A stretch of DNA of 64,000 bases from Ostrinia nubilalis. Taxonomy: Eukaryota > Arthropoda > Insecta > Lepidoptera > Crambidae. The translations under genes were made by a program, and so were the position numbers. Shown piece after piece: positions 12,957 through 25,679 of the stretch; within the stretch, counting starts at the first letter, position 1, and every line of letters starts with the position of its first letter. Below the pieces are notes generated by a model. That model saw nothing but the letters and a program-made list of their open reading frames with translations, had not been told where the DNA came from and made no database searches. The stretch lies in the NCBI RefSeq assembly GCF_963855985.1, contig NC_087090.1:12398501-12462500 (forward strand), given 5' to 3'.

Positions 12957-15900
12957 CTATGCCATAGGAACCACTGTGCAGTCTTTATTATAGTCGTGTG
13001 AAACTATGTATTTGGTAAGTTCGGTGAACGTCTCTAATGGGCAGAAGGCGTTGCAACCGGGTACCTCCATTAGTCGAGGCTCAGCCGAGTCGTCGTCCCA
13101 GTAATATATCTGAAAGGAAAACAAATTATAATAACAATGATTTGGTACAAAGAGACATACTTTATACATCACTGTGCTAAAACAAAAGTACCGCTGGTGA
13201 CTGACATAAGATGTAAAAAATATTACTCATCGTTTTCTTAACGAATTGCGTTTCATATTTTGCTTCTAATATCGCTACTGTTTATAAAACAGAATCAGGA
13301 GCGTGACAAAAATGTTGGTTATTAAAAACTCATGAAATGCGCGTGATTCGTGATATTGAAGATATTATTATACTTGAAAAAGCAATCTTCAAAAGTCGAT
13401 TCAATCGACGGTCTCATTAAATATTGAAGACTAACAAATATAAGCCTCAATTTATGTTTGAAATTGAATGTACAAAATTGAGTTCGTTCTGTCATAACAC
13501 CTCGTATCGTGATAAAAAAAGAAATTAGATTACCTTTAACCCGAATCTCTGTCCGTCAGTCAAGTTTTTCTGATCCTTCTTGCTCTGGTTAGAAGGTAGC
13601 TTTTCGTGTAGCTCGAACAGCAGAGCCGCTCCCGGGTCGGGCAGACGTGGCGGCGGCGCTACGCAGGCGGCTAATAGGGCTGCGACAGACACTGGTGTCC
13701 CAGTCCGTACTATGACTCGAGGGCTAGTCTTATCTACGGTACTCGAGACAGCTTCCTTTATAATCTGTTGCAGTAATGCCCCTGTGAAATGAAATCGGTC
13801 AAAAAACATAAAATGCGTACTTATCTATACTGAAAAAGTTTAGATTGAGATAGTTTTCCCCTTCATACATCTCCATACTGATTAACAGCCCGACCCAACT
13901 ATCGGCCAACTAAAAATCGGTGGTCTGCGCCTAGGCTTAACCCCGAGGAAAACATAGAATAGTTAATGATATCGTTAAGGATTCGCCCGCGATTTCTGTG
14001 ACAGCCTAAAATTCACGCGGGCGGTGCAGTGGTCAAAAGCTAGTTAAATTTAAAAAAAAAATCTTAGTTGCGTAGTTGCGTACCTACTTATTTCAATAGT
14101 AATAATTTTATAGTACCACGGAAGTACTCGTATTCCCGACCATTCAAGGGCAAGAGTATGCCCTTCCCCTTGATGATATTAATTTGATTCAATTGACGTT
14201 AAGTAGCCATTCAAACGCTAACAATTTGACATAGATAAATAGAATAGCCACATGAAATACAATAGGAAATAAGTTATGTGAGTATCTACATACAACAAAT
14301 AATTAAATATGTAAGCAATGCCTCTTGTGATAATTTCAAAGAAATAAAGCACGTATTTACATTGTACATGTCTTAGGTTTAGACACGCATGAATTGTCTT
14401 CAATTTTGAATTCCTATTTGTAAGTATTTAAAATTATTTAGAAACATAAGTTTATCTAAATGCTTTGTTAGGTTCCGTCCACGAGGTTGATACACGTGTC
14501 AAAAAAAAACTAAATACGCAGTTGTATACAAACTTAAAACCTTGCCTTATTCGGCATAGGTCTATCCCAATACATAAACTCGTTAATTGGCCACTTATAA
14601 CTAGCTAATAGCGACCACCTATGTTTTTGAAAAATTTGACCATTAGTAAGCACTTTGAAGTAGCCGAAAAATTAAGGCTTTTTCGTCTTTTGAACACAAC
14701 ATAAAGTCCCAAAAATAAGCTCAGGTTAAAAAATGATGCAGTCCTTTTGTCCCTGATTGCTTCCCCCATGGGGACAATAGAATTTTCTCCTAGGTCAGCA
14801 CAGGACCTAATTTAAAGAATAAAAACAAAATAATCTCACCACCACTTAGTTTCCGCAGCAGATTGTTGTGGAACATCATTGAGTACTCCAGCCTTGCTAC
14901 GTCCATCAGTTTTCTCTTCACATGCTTCGCCCACTTCGGATTTGGTACTTTTATATCGTCCTGAAAAGTTTAGTCTATGAGATATTTTAATAGACAAAGT
15001 AGCCTTAATATTGATGAGGGAAAAAGCTAAGTGATTATCTGATTTTGGGAAGGAAATTGATCCTTTAGATATTAATGCAATATAAACTGCATTGTAGGCA
15101 AACTTGACTTTAAAATTCATTTTGACTGCGTCTCAGAGTGAGACAAAGATGAATGAAATAGGAAAATTCATGTTGTGATCGTTTTACTGATTAATAACAT
15201 AATATAATTTATTGTCGCGTAATCTCAAAACGTATTAAGTCTACGTTCTACGTAAATTAATACCATATGTTCAGTAGAATGTCCACGTGCTATGAGTAGG
15301 TAAGGTACGTATTTTTATGTAAAGTTGCGTTACCAATACCTCCGATGTGACCAATCGAAGTCACAATAAATCATCGTTAGTCCACTTAGTTTTAATTTAA
15401 AAAGATTTCAAACTAAAAACGATTGCTAAATTGTTTTTACGTGATTAAATGACAATGAGTGAAAATCTTATTGTTAAAATGATAGATAAGATATTTCAGT
15501 AATTATAAAGAAATGTCTGTCGGTTAAAAAAAATGTGTTTCGACGAATTGATATAAAAATGAAATAAATGACACGCTTTTAGATAATTTTCCCATATGGA
15601 TTAAGACTGTAGATATAAAGTATGATAAATAAAATAAATGTTAAATGAAAAACACGTGCAAAGCCGCGGGCAATAGCTAGTTTTCCCAACGTACCTGTAT
15701 CAGAAACAGATTATGCATGTGGTACGCGTCCTGCGGCGTGCTGAAGTTGGTCCCAGTCATCTGAGCGATCTTGTGAAATAGATCCCTGTAGGGCGCTAAG
15801 AGACTCTCCTCAGTGAATGCCTTCAGGATCCTTTGCTTTTCTTGCTGGTATCGCGGGCAGTTCTCTTCGTATAGCAGCTGAAACAGAAATATACAGCTTT

Positions 15901-18900
15901 TGATCTTAATTAAGTCAGCCTAAGTACACATACAGGACATTTACGACTTGTATGTGCTTCTTGACTTACTGTTTACTTTTATAAAAAAAAAAGAATTAAC
16001 TTATTTAAATACATCATAATATCATTTCTATGAAAGAATAGAAATAATTTATATTTAAAGTCGTTGAAAATAATATTTACTTAATTTCGTCGTAACATGG
16101 TGATGTGTGAAATATAAATTATAATAACAAAAACTGGCCGTGAAAATAATATATTTAGTGACGAAGAAATATAATTTAACACGCTTTACAACATAATTAA
16201 TGTTTAGTGCCATACAATTCAATTTAAATATCAATTAAAGTTGCTAAAATGCATTAAGACAGGATTTAAAGTGACAATTATCGCTAGTAGGCGCGAACAA
16301 TATGGACAGAACAATGATCCTATAAAATAAAGTAGCATTGATATAAATGTTTCTTACGTAGTCCTCATGTCTCGAAGGATAAGTGTACGGCACTGGTTGC
16401 CATGGAAGAGTTTCGTTCCACACCTGTTCTGCCGGTGGAGGCCACAGCCCAGCCGATATCAGCAGGGCTGTCATCTTGCTCAGGTCCGTATCCGATCCTA
16501 TCACGATGCTCGTCTCTGACCAATTAATAAACATTCTATTAACGTCTTTTGTCAAAATAAACAATGTAACGATGATGTAACGACTGATCTGTGGCTGAGA
16601 TGTCTGTAACTTATTTTTATGACTGATGGCCGATAGTGTTGTTAAAAGCAAGTGGTGGTCAATATGATTCAAGCAGATGCTGTCATATTCTGTGGTATTT
16701 TAAGAATGGTTTGGACGTAAAAAATGTCTTTGTCGAACAAATGTGTAATTTTTCACGATCTTGCATCGTGATGAAATGAAAACTACTCTGACCTAGAATT
16801 TGATACGGCTTTGTTGGGCACTGACAGATGAAAATGAGTAAAATTGAAGAAGCGTGGTAGACGCGTACGAAAACAACATAGTGAAGAGTTATGACGAGTA
16901 GATGATCATGATTTTACTTGTAAAAAATTACCAGGATCGTAATAGGGCCCGAGAAATTCGTTATATCGTTTTCTAAGTAATGCGCCCATTTCGAAGGTTA
17001 GCATTTTACCTTCCTGAAACAAAACAAGGAAATATATCTTTTTTAAATCGCAAGGCAACACTTGTAGGTATGTTTGTAATGCTTATGAGCTTATGTAACA
17101 AGTTGTTCTCTGACGCGCTGAAATTAAATTCATGATGAATAAAGAAAAAATTTGAATTTGACTTTTTGGTGTTTCCATATTGCATTATAAACAAACGCGC
17201 ATCACAACAACCAGTGGACCGTTCCACAGTTGCAAGACCTCCATGTGACGCGATGCGACAATCAATAAATCATTATTAGTGTGTGACGGCGAACTGCGTC
17301 TCTGCTGACACCTCGTTCCCGTTTAGCACCTCGCGACCTTCAGGACTGGGAACCCCTGACAGGGAACTAGACTTCGTTATAAACTCGTTTGTCTTGATAC
17401 TACCTTCTGTAGAGTTCAATGTCAATACCAGTATACAGATTGTTTCCTACAGTATCTGACTGAGCTATCTGAGCTAATGCTCAGACACATATCATTTTTA
17501 CTCATGGGTTCGCAATAATGTTTGATGGCTAGTTTTTCCTGCTTTGACATGGACGTGATATGCTATAAACCCTGAACAACATTTATACAGGGTTATTTGT
17601 GAAATACCAACAACTTCGCAGAACTAGATAACTAACATCAGTCTTGCGAGGCTGCTGGTGTTTTACAAATGACCCTGTATTATCCTGATGCTTCATAATT
17701 ATTATTATCTTAATGCGATTCAACGCAATGTAAACGTAGGTATAACTTGGTGAACATAATTATATGAACCGTGTTCCTACTTATTTCAACAAACAGATTC
17801 GCTATCCCATACTTTACTGCATTGACTAAAATTTTAAAATCCGTCCGCATATTTGCGTTGTCCGTCATTTGTTACGGCCATGTGATCCGATGAATCGGGA
17901 ACCACGCTCAAAGGCGCCATTGTTGCCCATCGGATGTCTCGTGATTCCCATGAAGAATGTCGTAATAATGTTCCGTCATTTCAATTTTATTACATGAAAA
18001 TGTTTTTGTTCACTATAAAGCCTTTTATGCGATTGTGTTTAAGTAGACCGCTGCTATTTACATTGTGAGCTTAGAATAGGGTACAAGCCATAAAACATTT
18101 TATGGATTTTGCAGTTACATACATGTTAAGTACGTCATCTAAATACTCCATTCAAAAATTGTTCAGGAAATTGTATGATTCGTTTCAGCAAATGGCGCTG
18201 TCTGTTTTCAAACTCGCTATTTTGTAAATGTCATTTCCATTTCACTATGCCGTTAGATAACCATGACTAAATGAAAAATAAAAGATGTTTCACGCATGTA
18301 AAATAATTAATAGAGAGATATTACTCTTCACTCAAATAAGGTAAGGTTGCGTCTAAATGTTAACTTAGAGATAAGTTGTCTTTTGTTTTAGTTTAAATAA
18401 CGATTCGACCTTGCATAGTAAGAGCAAGTCCTTTCTCTCAATGCGAATTAGGTACTCTAGTAACCTCTAATATGAGCTGAGTAAATAGGATTATTAACAC
18501 CTTTCATCAAGAGTGCAATTCTCCCATGGATTTTGTAGGACAACACAAGTCCATCACTATTTTGCCAACTCAATCGGATCTTTGTTTATTTATAAATTAT
18601 GTAAAATATTAAATTAAGGTGCCACTCACGTTGGTCATGGCGCCGGCGCCGTAGGGTGCGAACACGTGGTCAGGCGGGGGCGCCCCGAGCATTGCTAGTT
18701 CGTGCTCGCTCGGCGTACGTTCGCCGTGCGACATTAGCTGCAAAAATGGTAAAAATTCAGTTTTAAACACAAACGTGCATACTTACACTGAAAATAACAC
18801 CAGTATTCACAAACATTACTATGAGGTTCCACAGTTCACGTGGACGCACAGGATCCCAAAAACCTATTCATAGACAATACTTGAGTGGCGCATGGCCAGT

Positions 18901-21900
18901 CACAGAGCTCTATTCAACGCTGTGCGTTTGAATTCGCATAGCGTTGCTGCTTCACTTAAGAAGCATCGTTTGTAAATACGGGTGTAGGTAAAAGCTTGTA
19001 AAAAAGTATCATTTCATTCTAGTTTTCAAAAAAGTAAAATTACCGTTAAGCACAGTTAACGGGTCAATAACCGTTGCCAAAAATTAGTCTAACAACTCAT
19101 GCGTAATGACTAATCACCTTTAGATATAATAGAATCAACAAATTGGCAATGAACTTCAAAGTAAGTCTTCACTAACCAATATAGTCAATCCTATAACTGT
19201 TTCGTTTATGCCTCTAGTTTTTCTAGTACTGTTTGTTGACAGACTTACCACGTGAACTTGCCGCAAAGCTGTGATCTCTACAGTAGAGTCTTTCATCAGT
19301 ATCACAGCTACGAGGGCTAGAAAGAAAAGAAACGTTTTTATATTTTTGGATTGAAATAATTTTTCCTTAATACTGCATCATCTTCATCAAGGATATCGAA
19401 TAATTATACAAAAATAAGAAAAAAATTAACCACAAAATCTGTATTCATAAACTTCAGAATATGCATATAAAAATATGTCTCTATAAAAATGAGACGAATG
19501 GAATTAGTTTTTATGAAAGCGCTAATTCGGACATCGGACCGTTAGTTACTCGCGTATCCGTTTAGAAGTAATAAAAATCTGCCAAATTGCATCAAATTAA
19601 TTTCGATTACATAGTAATTTCGCACCACAGTGCCACAACTTAATAACGCCGTTCAGATTTCACTTTCGTTACGTAGTGCTTACTATTTATTATGTGCTTT
19701 CATGTTATTATGTCGTAATACTAAAATTTCATCTACATGCATGACGCAATGTCTTTTTATATTTTGCTGTGTAGCTTTTTATTACTATTAATTAATTAAG
19801 CTTAAGAGAAGTTCCAAATCACGTTCCCAAAATACTAAAGATCCGACGATCCCACAAAACTACTGAGCTAGTCCAGTGGCTCTCAACCTTTTTTGGACAC
19901 TCATAAAGCCGCTATATCTATGCTGTCCTGATTTCAAAGATAAATTGGCCATTGTTAATAAAACTAATATTTAAGCTAGCGCATGCGGCCCACGGTGGAT
20001 CGAAATGGCATTAAAGTGGACATAGGGATTTTTTCCGAAAAATCGAATTTTAAAAATTGCCAATCGATAGTCCTTTGCTCACTCATCACAACATGTCATA
20101 TCACATTTTTCTCTAAACCTGATACTTTAGCTTAAAAAAAATAATTTGTGTTTTTTTTGTATGAAACGAGACATAAAGTGCTAATTTTCTCCGAAGACCT
20201 GCTAGATCGTGACTTGAAACAACGTAGGTCGGTATAACTGCATTATTTATTAATATTCTAAGCTATTTCCAGCTGCTCCAAACCGCAACTTAGCCTGTTA
20301 AACGATTCCGAAAAAAATTAAAATTGACTCTTCTTGTAATTGTATTTTAGTTCTTTTTTTTTAGAAAAAGCGTCGATTACGGTACTAGAAAGTGATTTTA
20401 TCGTTACGTGACATTGTTATCTATTCTCAGAATCTGTTAAACCCTTTCTTTCCTATCAGCACATGACTTTAAAACAACAATGAAGTTACTCATACCTCGT
20501 AAATAACGTGTTTTGCGAATAAGCAGATAATGGTCAGGGGTGGGGGTAAAAAACAGATAAGGATTGTTTATTTGTTTTAAATTTAGTTTGGGCTGTGTAA
20601 CGTCACCAATAACATTCAACTTTAAATGCGGTTTTTAACATGTAATTACAATGGAAGCTATTGTGAATAATATAGATTTGTTCGTAGTCTTAAGAAATAC
20701 CTTAAAACCTTTCATGGACAGTGAGGAACTTTATAATCACCTTTAGCAGAAAATGGTACATTTGTCAGAAGAAAACAGTGTTAAGAGCGTTTACGCCGTT
20801 TGGCGCATAAACAGTACTTTTTCAACCCGTTACAATCATTAACCAGTTACATTACAAATATGTTATAGGCATAAATAATTAGGCAATTTCGTCGTCTAAA
20901 CAGTTAGTTGAGAAAATATTTCGATTAGTATAGTATTTAAGAATTCTATCAAGATAAGTCCACACAGGTTTTCAAATTTCCACTTTAGCGTCAGTTTACA
21001 AGCTGAATTTTTTGTAAAAATACTGTGAAATCGATTTAACAAACATTTATATCCTATAGCATAGGTCCTTAGGCAAATAGTTGAGAAAATTCTTAGATTT
21101 AAGCATTTTACAATAAGAAATCACAAATTCAAAGAACGTGAAATACCCAAAAATCAAAGTGATTTTTACACCATTATTCTTCTTTAATTCAACATAAAAT
21201 AGCTTAATATAATAAAATAACATCTTCTTTAAAATATTTACTTTGAAACGATATATAATTCATTGTTATTGTTTTGCTATAAACATTTGAAAACTATTAA
21301 AAAACGCCGCACGCGAATCATTTCCAATGATGCCCCTTGAAACGCCGCGCTTCGCGTAAACGCTCCTAAGTTAAAAAAAGTTTTGCCAGAATTTTGGTAC
21401 TAATCTTAATGGACGATGGACAAACTGTCATCTATCTCTTCCCCAATTTTTAAGAAGAAACAGTGATTGGCTTGAATCTCCAATTAACTGGGTCTGGCAA
21501 CTAGTTTTTGATGAAGTCAAAATTGAGGAAAATGTTCCGTTTCTGAGTTAATTTATGTAACGGTTTCCTCGGGATAAAGGAAGTAGTCGAAGCATGTAGT
21601 GTAGAAGTTGGCATGTTTTCGGTAATAGCATCTATATTTGACGTTGTTTTTTCACTAGGTTCAGTAATTGAACCAACATTTTCCTCAATTTTGTCTTCAT
21701 CAAAAACTAGTTGCCAGACCCAGTAAATTGGAGATTCAAGCCAATGACTGTTTCTTCTTAAAAATTGGGGAAGAGATAGATGACAGTTTGTCCATCGTCC
21801 ATTAAGATTAGTACAAAAATTCCGGCAAACTTTTTTTAACTTAACACTGTTTTCTTCTGACAAATGTACCATTTTCTGCTAAAGGTGATAAAATTCCTCA

Positions 21901-24001
21901 CTGTCCATGAAAGGTTTTAAGGTATTTCTTAAGACTACGAACAAATCTATATTATTCACAATAGCTTCCATTGTAATTACATGTTAAAAACCGCATTTAA
22001 AGTTGAATGTTATTGGTGACGTTACACAGCCCAAACTAAATTTAAAACAAATAAACAATCCTTATCTGTTTTTTACCCCCACCCCTGACCATTATCTGCT
22101 TATTCGCAAAACACGTTATTTACGAGGTATGAGTAACTTCATTGTTGTTTTAAAGTCATGTGCTGATAGGAAAGAAAGGGTTTAACAGATTCTGAGAATA
22201 GATAACAATGTCACGTAACGATAAAATCACTTTCTAGTACCGTAATCGACGCTTTTTCTAAAAAAAAAGAACTAAAATACAATTACAAGAAGAGTCAATT
22301 TTAATTTTTTTCGGAATCGTTTAACAGGCTAAGTTGCGGTTTGGAGCAGCTGGAAATAGCTTAGAATATTAATAAATAATGCAGTTATACCGACCTAGGT
22401 TGTTTCAAGTCACGATCTAGCAGGTCTTCGGAGAAAATTAGCACTTTATGTCTCGTTTCATACAAAAAAAACACAAATTATTTTTTTTAAGCTAAAGTAT
22501 CAGGTTTAGGGAAAAATGTGATATGACATGTCGTGATGAGTGAGCAAAGGACTATCGACTGGCAATTTTTAAAATTCGATTTTTCGGAAAAAATCCCTAT
22601 GTCCACTTTAATGCCATTTCGATCCACCGTGCGGCCCGCGGTCCTCAAGTTTAGTATATCTGAGCTGAAAAAATGAACTGAAGGAAAAACATAGGAGATA
22701 GAAAGAGATAGAAAGTGTCAGCTTACCGGCGATGAGCGAGACGCCCACCAACACGCCGAGGCAGCAGCAGGTGTGTTCGGTGCGCATGCCCGGGCCCGGT
22801 GCCGCTGCCGCCGCATTGGTCGGCTCCTCCTCGCGACCGCCCTCTTTCCTGCGTATGCGCAGAATATGTTACACTTCAAGAACTTAGCAGCTCTTAAACG
22901 GGACTATTCCCACTTCTCGTTCCCACCGCTGCAACTCCTGCGTAGCCTGGGTCTTCAGCTTGATCGCCAATAAAAACCCAACCAGTGAAGGTCAAGTTTG
23001 TCCCGGGGTAAAGTTAACTGTCATTGGACCCGCAACGAAATTAATCAGAAGAACATAGGAAAAGTTTCGAAGCTAAGGTTCGACTTCCCTCCAGTGCAAA
23101 GCGGATGACAGATGACAAAACAAAGGTCATGTAACCTTTAAGAAATATAACATAACATAGCAGCATATAACTAAGCAGCTCTGGTTTTTTAGGTACACCT
23201 ACCTCACTCGAGTTGACCGAGTTCCATTTCAAGACTCAAAGGCCTTAGCATATTCCATATTCATTATCTTAAGTGAGATAGATTGATGAAGCTTTCTCAT
23301 AGTCTTGTTTTCAGTCTGCTATGTACTAATAACTAGTCAGAATATGAAACAGATAGTAGAGCAACAGATTTGGTGCTCCCTCATGAATCCACCTCAAAAT
23401 CTCCTGCCCCGGTAGGTATACCAATTTTACGAAACTTAAATAGTACATCAGCCAGCTAATTGTTCAATTCTAATTGTCGAATGTATTGGACCTCGAATAC
23501 ATTGATATTTTCGGCTATCAAACTCGTTTATTTTATCTTGACATCTTATGGTTGTCTCTATCAAATCACCTATGTAATGTATTGCTTTTTACTTGACACA
23601 TTCTCACATACAGTGTCAACACAATATTATTATATTTTTATCAATGTGCAAATGCATGACGATTTGTTCACCACTACAGCGTATTGATATAGAAATAATA
23701 CATAATCGATTTGCTACTCTGTGTACCTATTTACATAATCAACTATTAAACCTATTTAATGAGATTATTAAGTACCTACCTATTAGGATGGAATAAATTA
23801 TAGTACAGTCCAGTTCCATAATGGGATTAAACGTATTCTCTTAGTTAACTACGCAGGTTACATGCTTTAATAAATCAGCTGACCATTCTCTACCATACGT
23901 TACAATCAATTCATAATAACTACACGTGGATTTCAACTCTAATAATCGTAATGTATCACTAATTGATTTGTGAATGAGTGTCACACTTACATTTTCCTCC
24001 G
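12957..24001 (-). CDS. Histidine acid phosphatase paralogue AP1, membrane-anchored, catalytic motifs lost
   Basis: Coding exons (gene order, all minus): start base pair in exon ending at 24001, then 22727-22848, 19249-19316, 18630-18737, 16932-17013, 16358-16515, 15695-15877, 14840-14960, 13534-13781, 12957-13109 (stop 12957-12959); about 414 residues, normal for the family, with all phases matching. Family marks: MSHGERTP near residue 75, WQPVPYTYPS, LLYEENCPRYQ, and the C-terminal PGCNAFCPLETF. The usual RHG motif is SHG; the VIR active-site arginine region reads VIGSDTDLS; the C-terminal catalytic HD/HE site reads VRTGTPVSVAAL. It is therefore probably a pseudophosphatase. The N-terminus has a charged, alanine-rich stretch then a membrane segment (CCCLGVLVGVSLIAALVAVI), suggesting a type II anchor rather than secretion. 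A possible AATAAA lies at 12792-12797 (minus), 31 nt from a Zir exon. Confidence 0.82.
13782..19248. other. AP1 introns between 13.8 and 19.2 kb
   Basis: Apart from the AP1 exons and the TA-flanked MITE at 17588-17677, these introns are AT-rich and I recognise nothing in them. No open frame here looks real. Confidence 0.5.
17588..17677. repeat. Short TA-flanked MITE in an AP1 intron
   Basis: CAGGGTTATTTGTGAAATAC and complement CAGGGTCATTTGTAAAACAC, flanked by TA on both sides; 90 bp. Tc1/mariner-type ends. Confidence 0.6.
19991..22631. mobile_element. Transib-type palindromic element in an AP1 intron (element C)
   Basis: The ends are CACGGTGGATCGAAATGG and its complement, flanked by CGGCC on both sides (19986-19990 and 22632-22636). 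The outer arms (about 19991-20785 and 21830-22631) are almost perfect inverted copies, long enough that an identical 60-codon frame appears in both arms on opposite strands (20437-20619 and 22003-22185). A second, inner inverted pair lies at about 21370-21535 and 21680-21840. The insertion sits inside a hAT-like sequence whose left end, CAGTGGCTCTCAACC, is at 19876. Confidence 0.75.
21501..21872 (-). pseudogene. Open frame of 123 codons inside Transib-type element C
   Basis: Starts MVHLSEENSVKLKKV and includes FLRRNSHWLESPIYWVWQLV. It looks like real protein by composition and probably derives from the N-terminal part of the element's transposase, but no catalytic residues are visible and I do not recognise it with certainty. 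The first part is repeated, inverted and degraded at 21370-21535. Confidence 0.4.
22898..23040 (-). repeat. Dispersed repeat, copy 2
   Basis: Inverse partner of 43194-43330; located in the first AP1 intron just beyond the membrane-anchor exon. Confidence 0.55.
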
Positions 24002-24425
24002 ACGGGTCGGCACCTCTACATTGTGGTTCTATCCTAAAGCCTTTTACGGTTAATAACAGCGGTGCATATTCGTTATCAGATTAGATATGTCGCATTAAAT
24101 CACTGTCAGTGAAATCGTGCTGGTTGAGCCGGGAAGTGCACGGCTCGCGCGTCGGGGTCCCACTGAGACTGCACGGGATGTCCACGGATTCACGGTCGCT
24201 GCGACCTGCCGGCACAGATGATTGACTTTGTCCAATCGATTGTGCCGCGGTACCTATTACACATGCGCGCCCGCATCGTCCAACGTTTTGTGCCAGTCTC
24301 CCGTATAACGCCCTTGCCGACGTCAGTCTGAATGGGAACCTCGGATGCTGCCCGCGTGTATCGCGTTTATTTATACTTATGGACAAATCATTTCCTCTCA
24401 ACGATTCATTCACCACGTTTTGCAT
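24001..24425 (-). other. Probable 5' untranslated exon of AP1
   Basis: On the minus strand the sequence GAGGAAAAT ends at 24001 and is followed by a good donor (GTAAGT, 23995-24000). Joined to the acceptor at 22848 (first base G) it makes AT|G AAA GAG, an ATG in frame with the phosphatase. The exon's upstream limit is not visible; a GC-rich stretch continues to about 24330. A 114-codon open frame on the minus strand here does not resemble any protein I know. Confidence 0.45.
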
Positions 24426-25157
24426 GTTGATCGCAATTGAGATTGCCTTTTTTCTGTAGCCACAACGCCCGCATGACCCTGACCGTCACCGGTTCTCTGT
24501 GTCTTTGCGTTGACAGTGTGACAGATCACTTTCATTGCAACTCTACATAGTAATTATAACTAATCCTCTTAACTATTACTGGCTCAATGTTACTGAAATT
24601 CCTCTGAAATTGTGATCAGGTAGTTACAAACCTCAAGATATGAAGAGCAAGACTAGTATTTGATTAGATATACAGAGATTTAGCTACCAGTTTGAAAAAT
24701 TTGGCTTCATCGCTAATCATTTTAAATTCGGTTAGTTAATCTCCTCTGAAATCAGGCAACATTGCCGATTTTGAGTACTATGATGATAGTAAATTAATCT
24801 AATTTAGTTATTAGCGTTATGTAATCATTCCACCCGCATTGATTAAGCAAATTATAATGTTAATGTATATTATCAAGTAGCACACGGGCATAAAGTTATT
24901 AATTTGTTGATATTTGAGTTTTAATTTAAACAACTGTTGAAGAACGTATTTCATGATAGTGACGCACTTTTAGTCACCGTTGTAAATCGAATAAAAACAT
25001 AACAGTGACGTAAGTATAAAGGCTGAATATAAACAGAGCCCCACAAGTCCATTGCTATTTGTCTGTTAGTGTGAATTAAAAGATTGCAGCTGCGTCGCGC
25101 GAAAACGATGCCTTCCGCCTGCGGGTGGAGCAAGGCGGAAAACCATTGGAACCCTTA

Positions 25158-25679
25158 GGGGCCATCCATAAAGTACGTCACACGAATTTCATGATTTTTT
25201 GACCCCTCCCCCGTCCTTGTCACAGGTGGTCACATTTCTAAGACCCCCCCCTTCCCCTCCCTAGTGTGACGTCACATGTTTTACAATTTCACACCGAAAA
25301 ATTATTAAATTAACAAAAAAATAGAAACAATAAAATCACGCGCGAGGTACGGTGCGTTTGGCAGCATTATAGGCCAGTACAATTAGATTTTAAATCTGAA
25401 ATAATTTTTACAAAAGATTTTATTGATTTAATGGCTTCATTGGTTGCCCATTAAAACTCTCCTAGGTTTTCGACTTCGACAGAGTTGTGCTTAAGTAGTG
25501 GGGGTATTTTTTAGTTTAATTTATATTTCAAATTACGCGATTAGTACCTCTAGATATATTAGATTTTGAAATGTGATGTCACGAAACTTAAGACCCCTCC
25601 CACCCCTTGTCACACCATGTCACACTTTGTCGACCCCCTCCCCCCCTCTTTACGTGTGACGTACTTTATGGATGACCCC
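25158..25679. mobile_element. PIF/Harbinger-type MITE
   Basis: Ends GGGGCCATCCATAAAGTACG and complement of GGGGTCATCCATAAAGTACG, flanked by TTA on both sides (25155-25157, 25680-25682), the target of PIF/Harbinger elements. Interior has C-rich subterminal tracts and no open frame. Located upstream of AP1. Confidence 0.72.

Larger units (their letters stand above)
19876..22680. mobile_element. hAT-like element remnant hosting element C
   Basis: CAGTGGCTCTCAACC at 19876 is the classic hAT terminal motif. The sequence GCATGCGGCC then is interrupted by element C and resumes as CGGCCCGCGGTCCTCAAG at 22632, as in many hAT-derived repeats. The right terminus was not found, so the end coordinate is approximate. 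Confidence 0.45.

Noticed and set aside
24081..24425. 114-codon minus-strand frame upstream of AP1
   Set aside because: No recognisable domain, and it does not join in frame to the phosphatase exons; more likely leader or promoter sequence.
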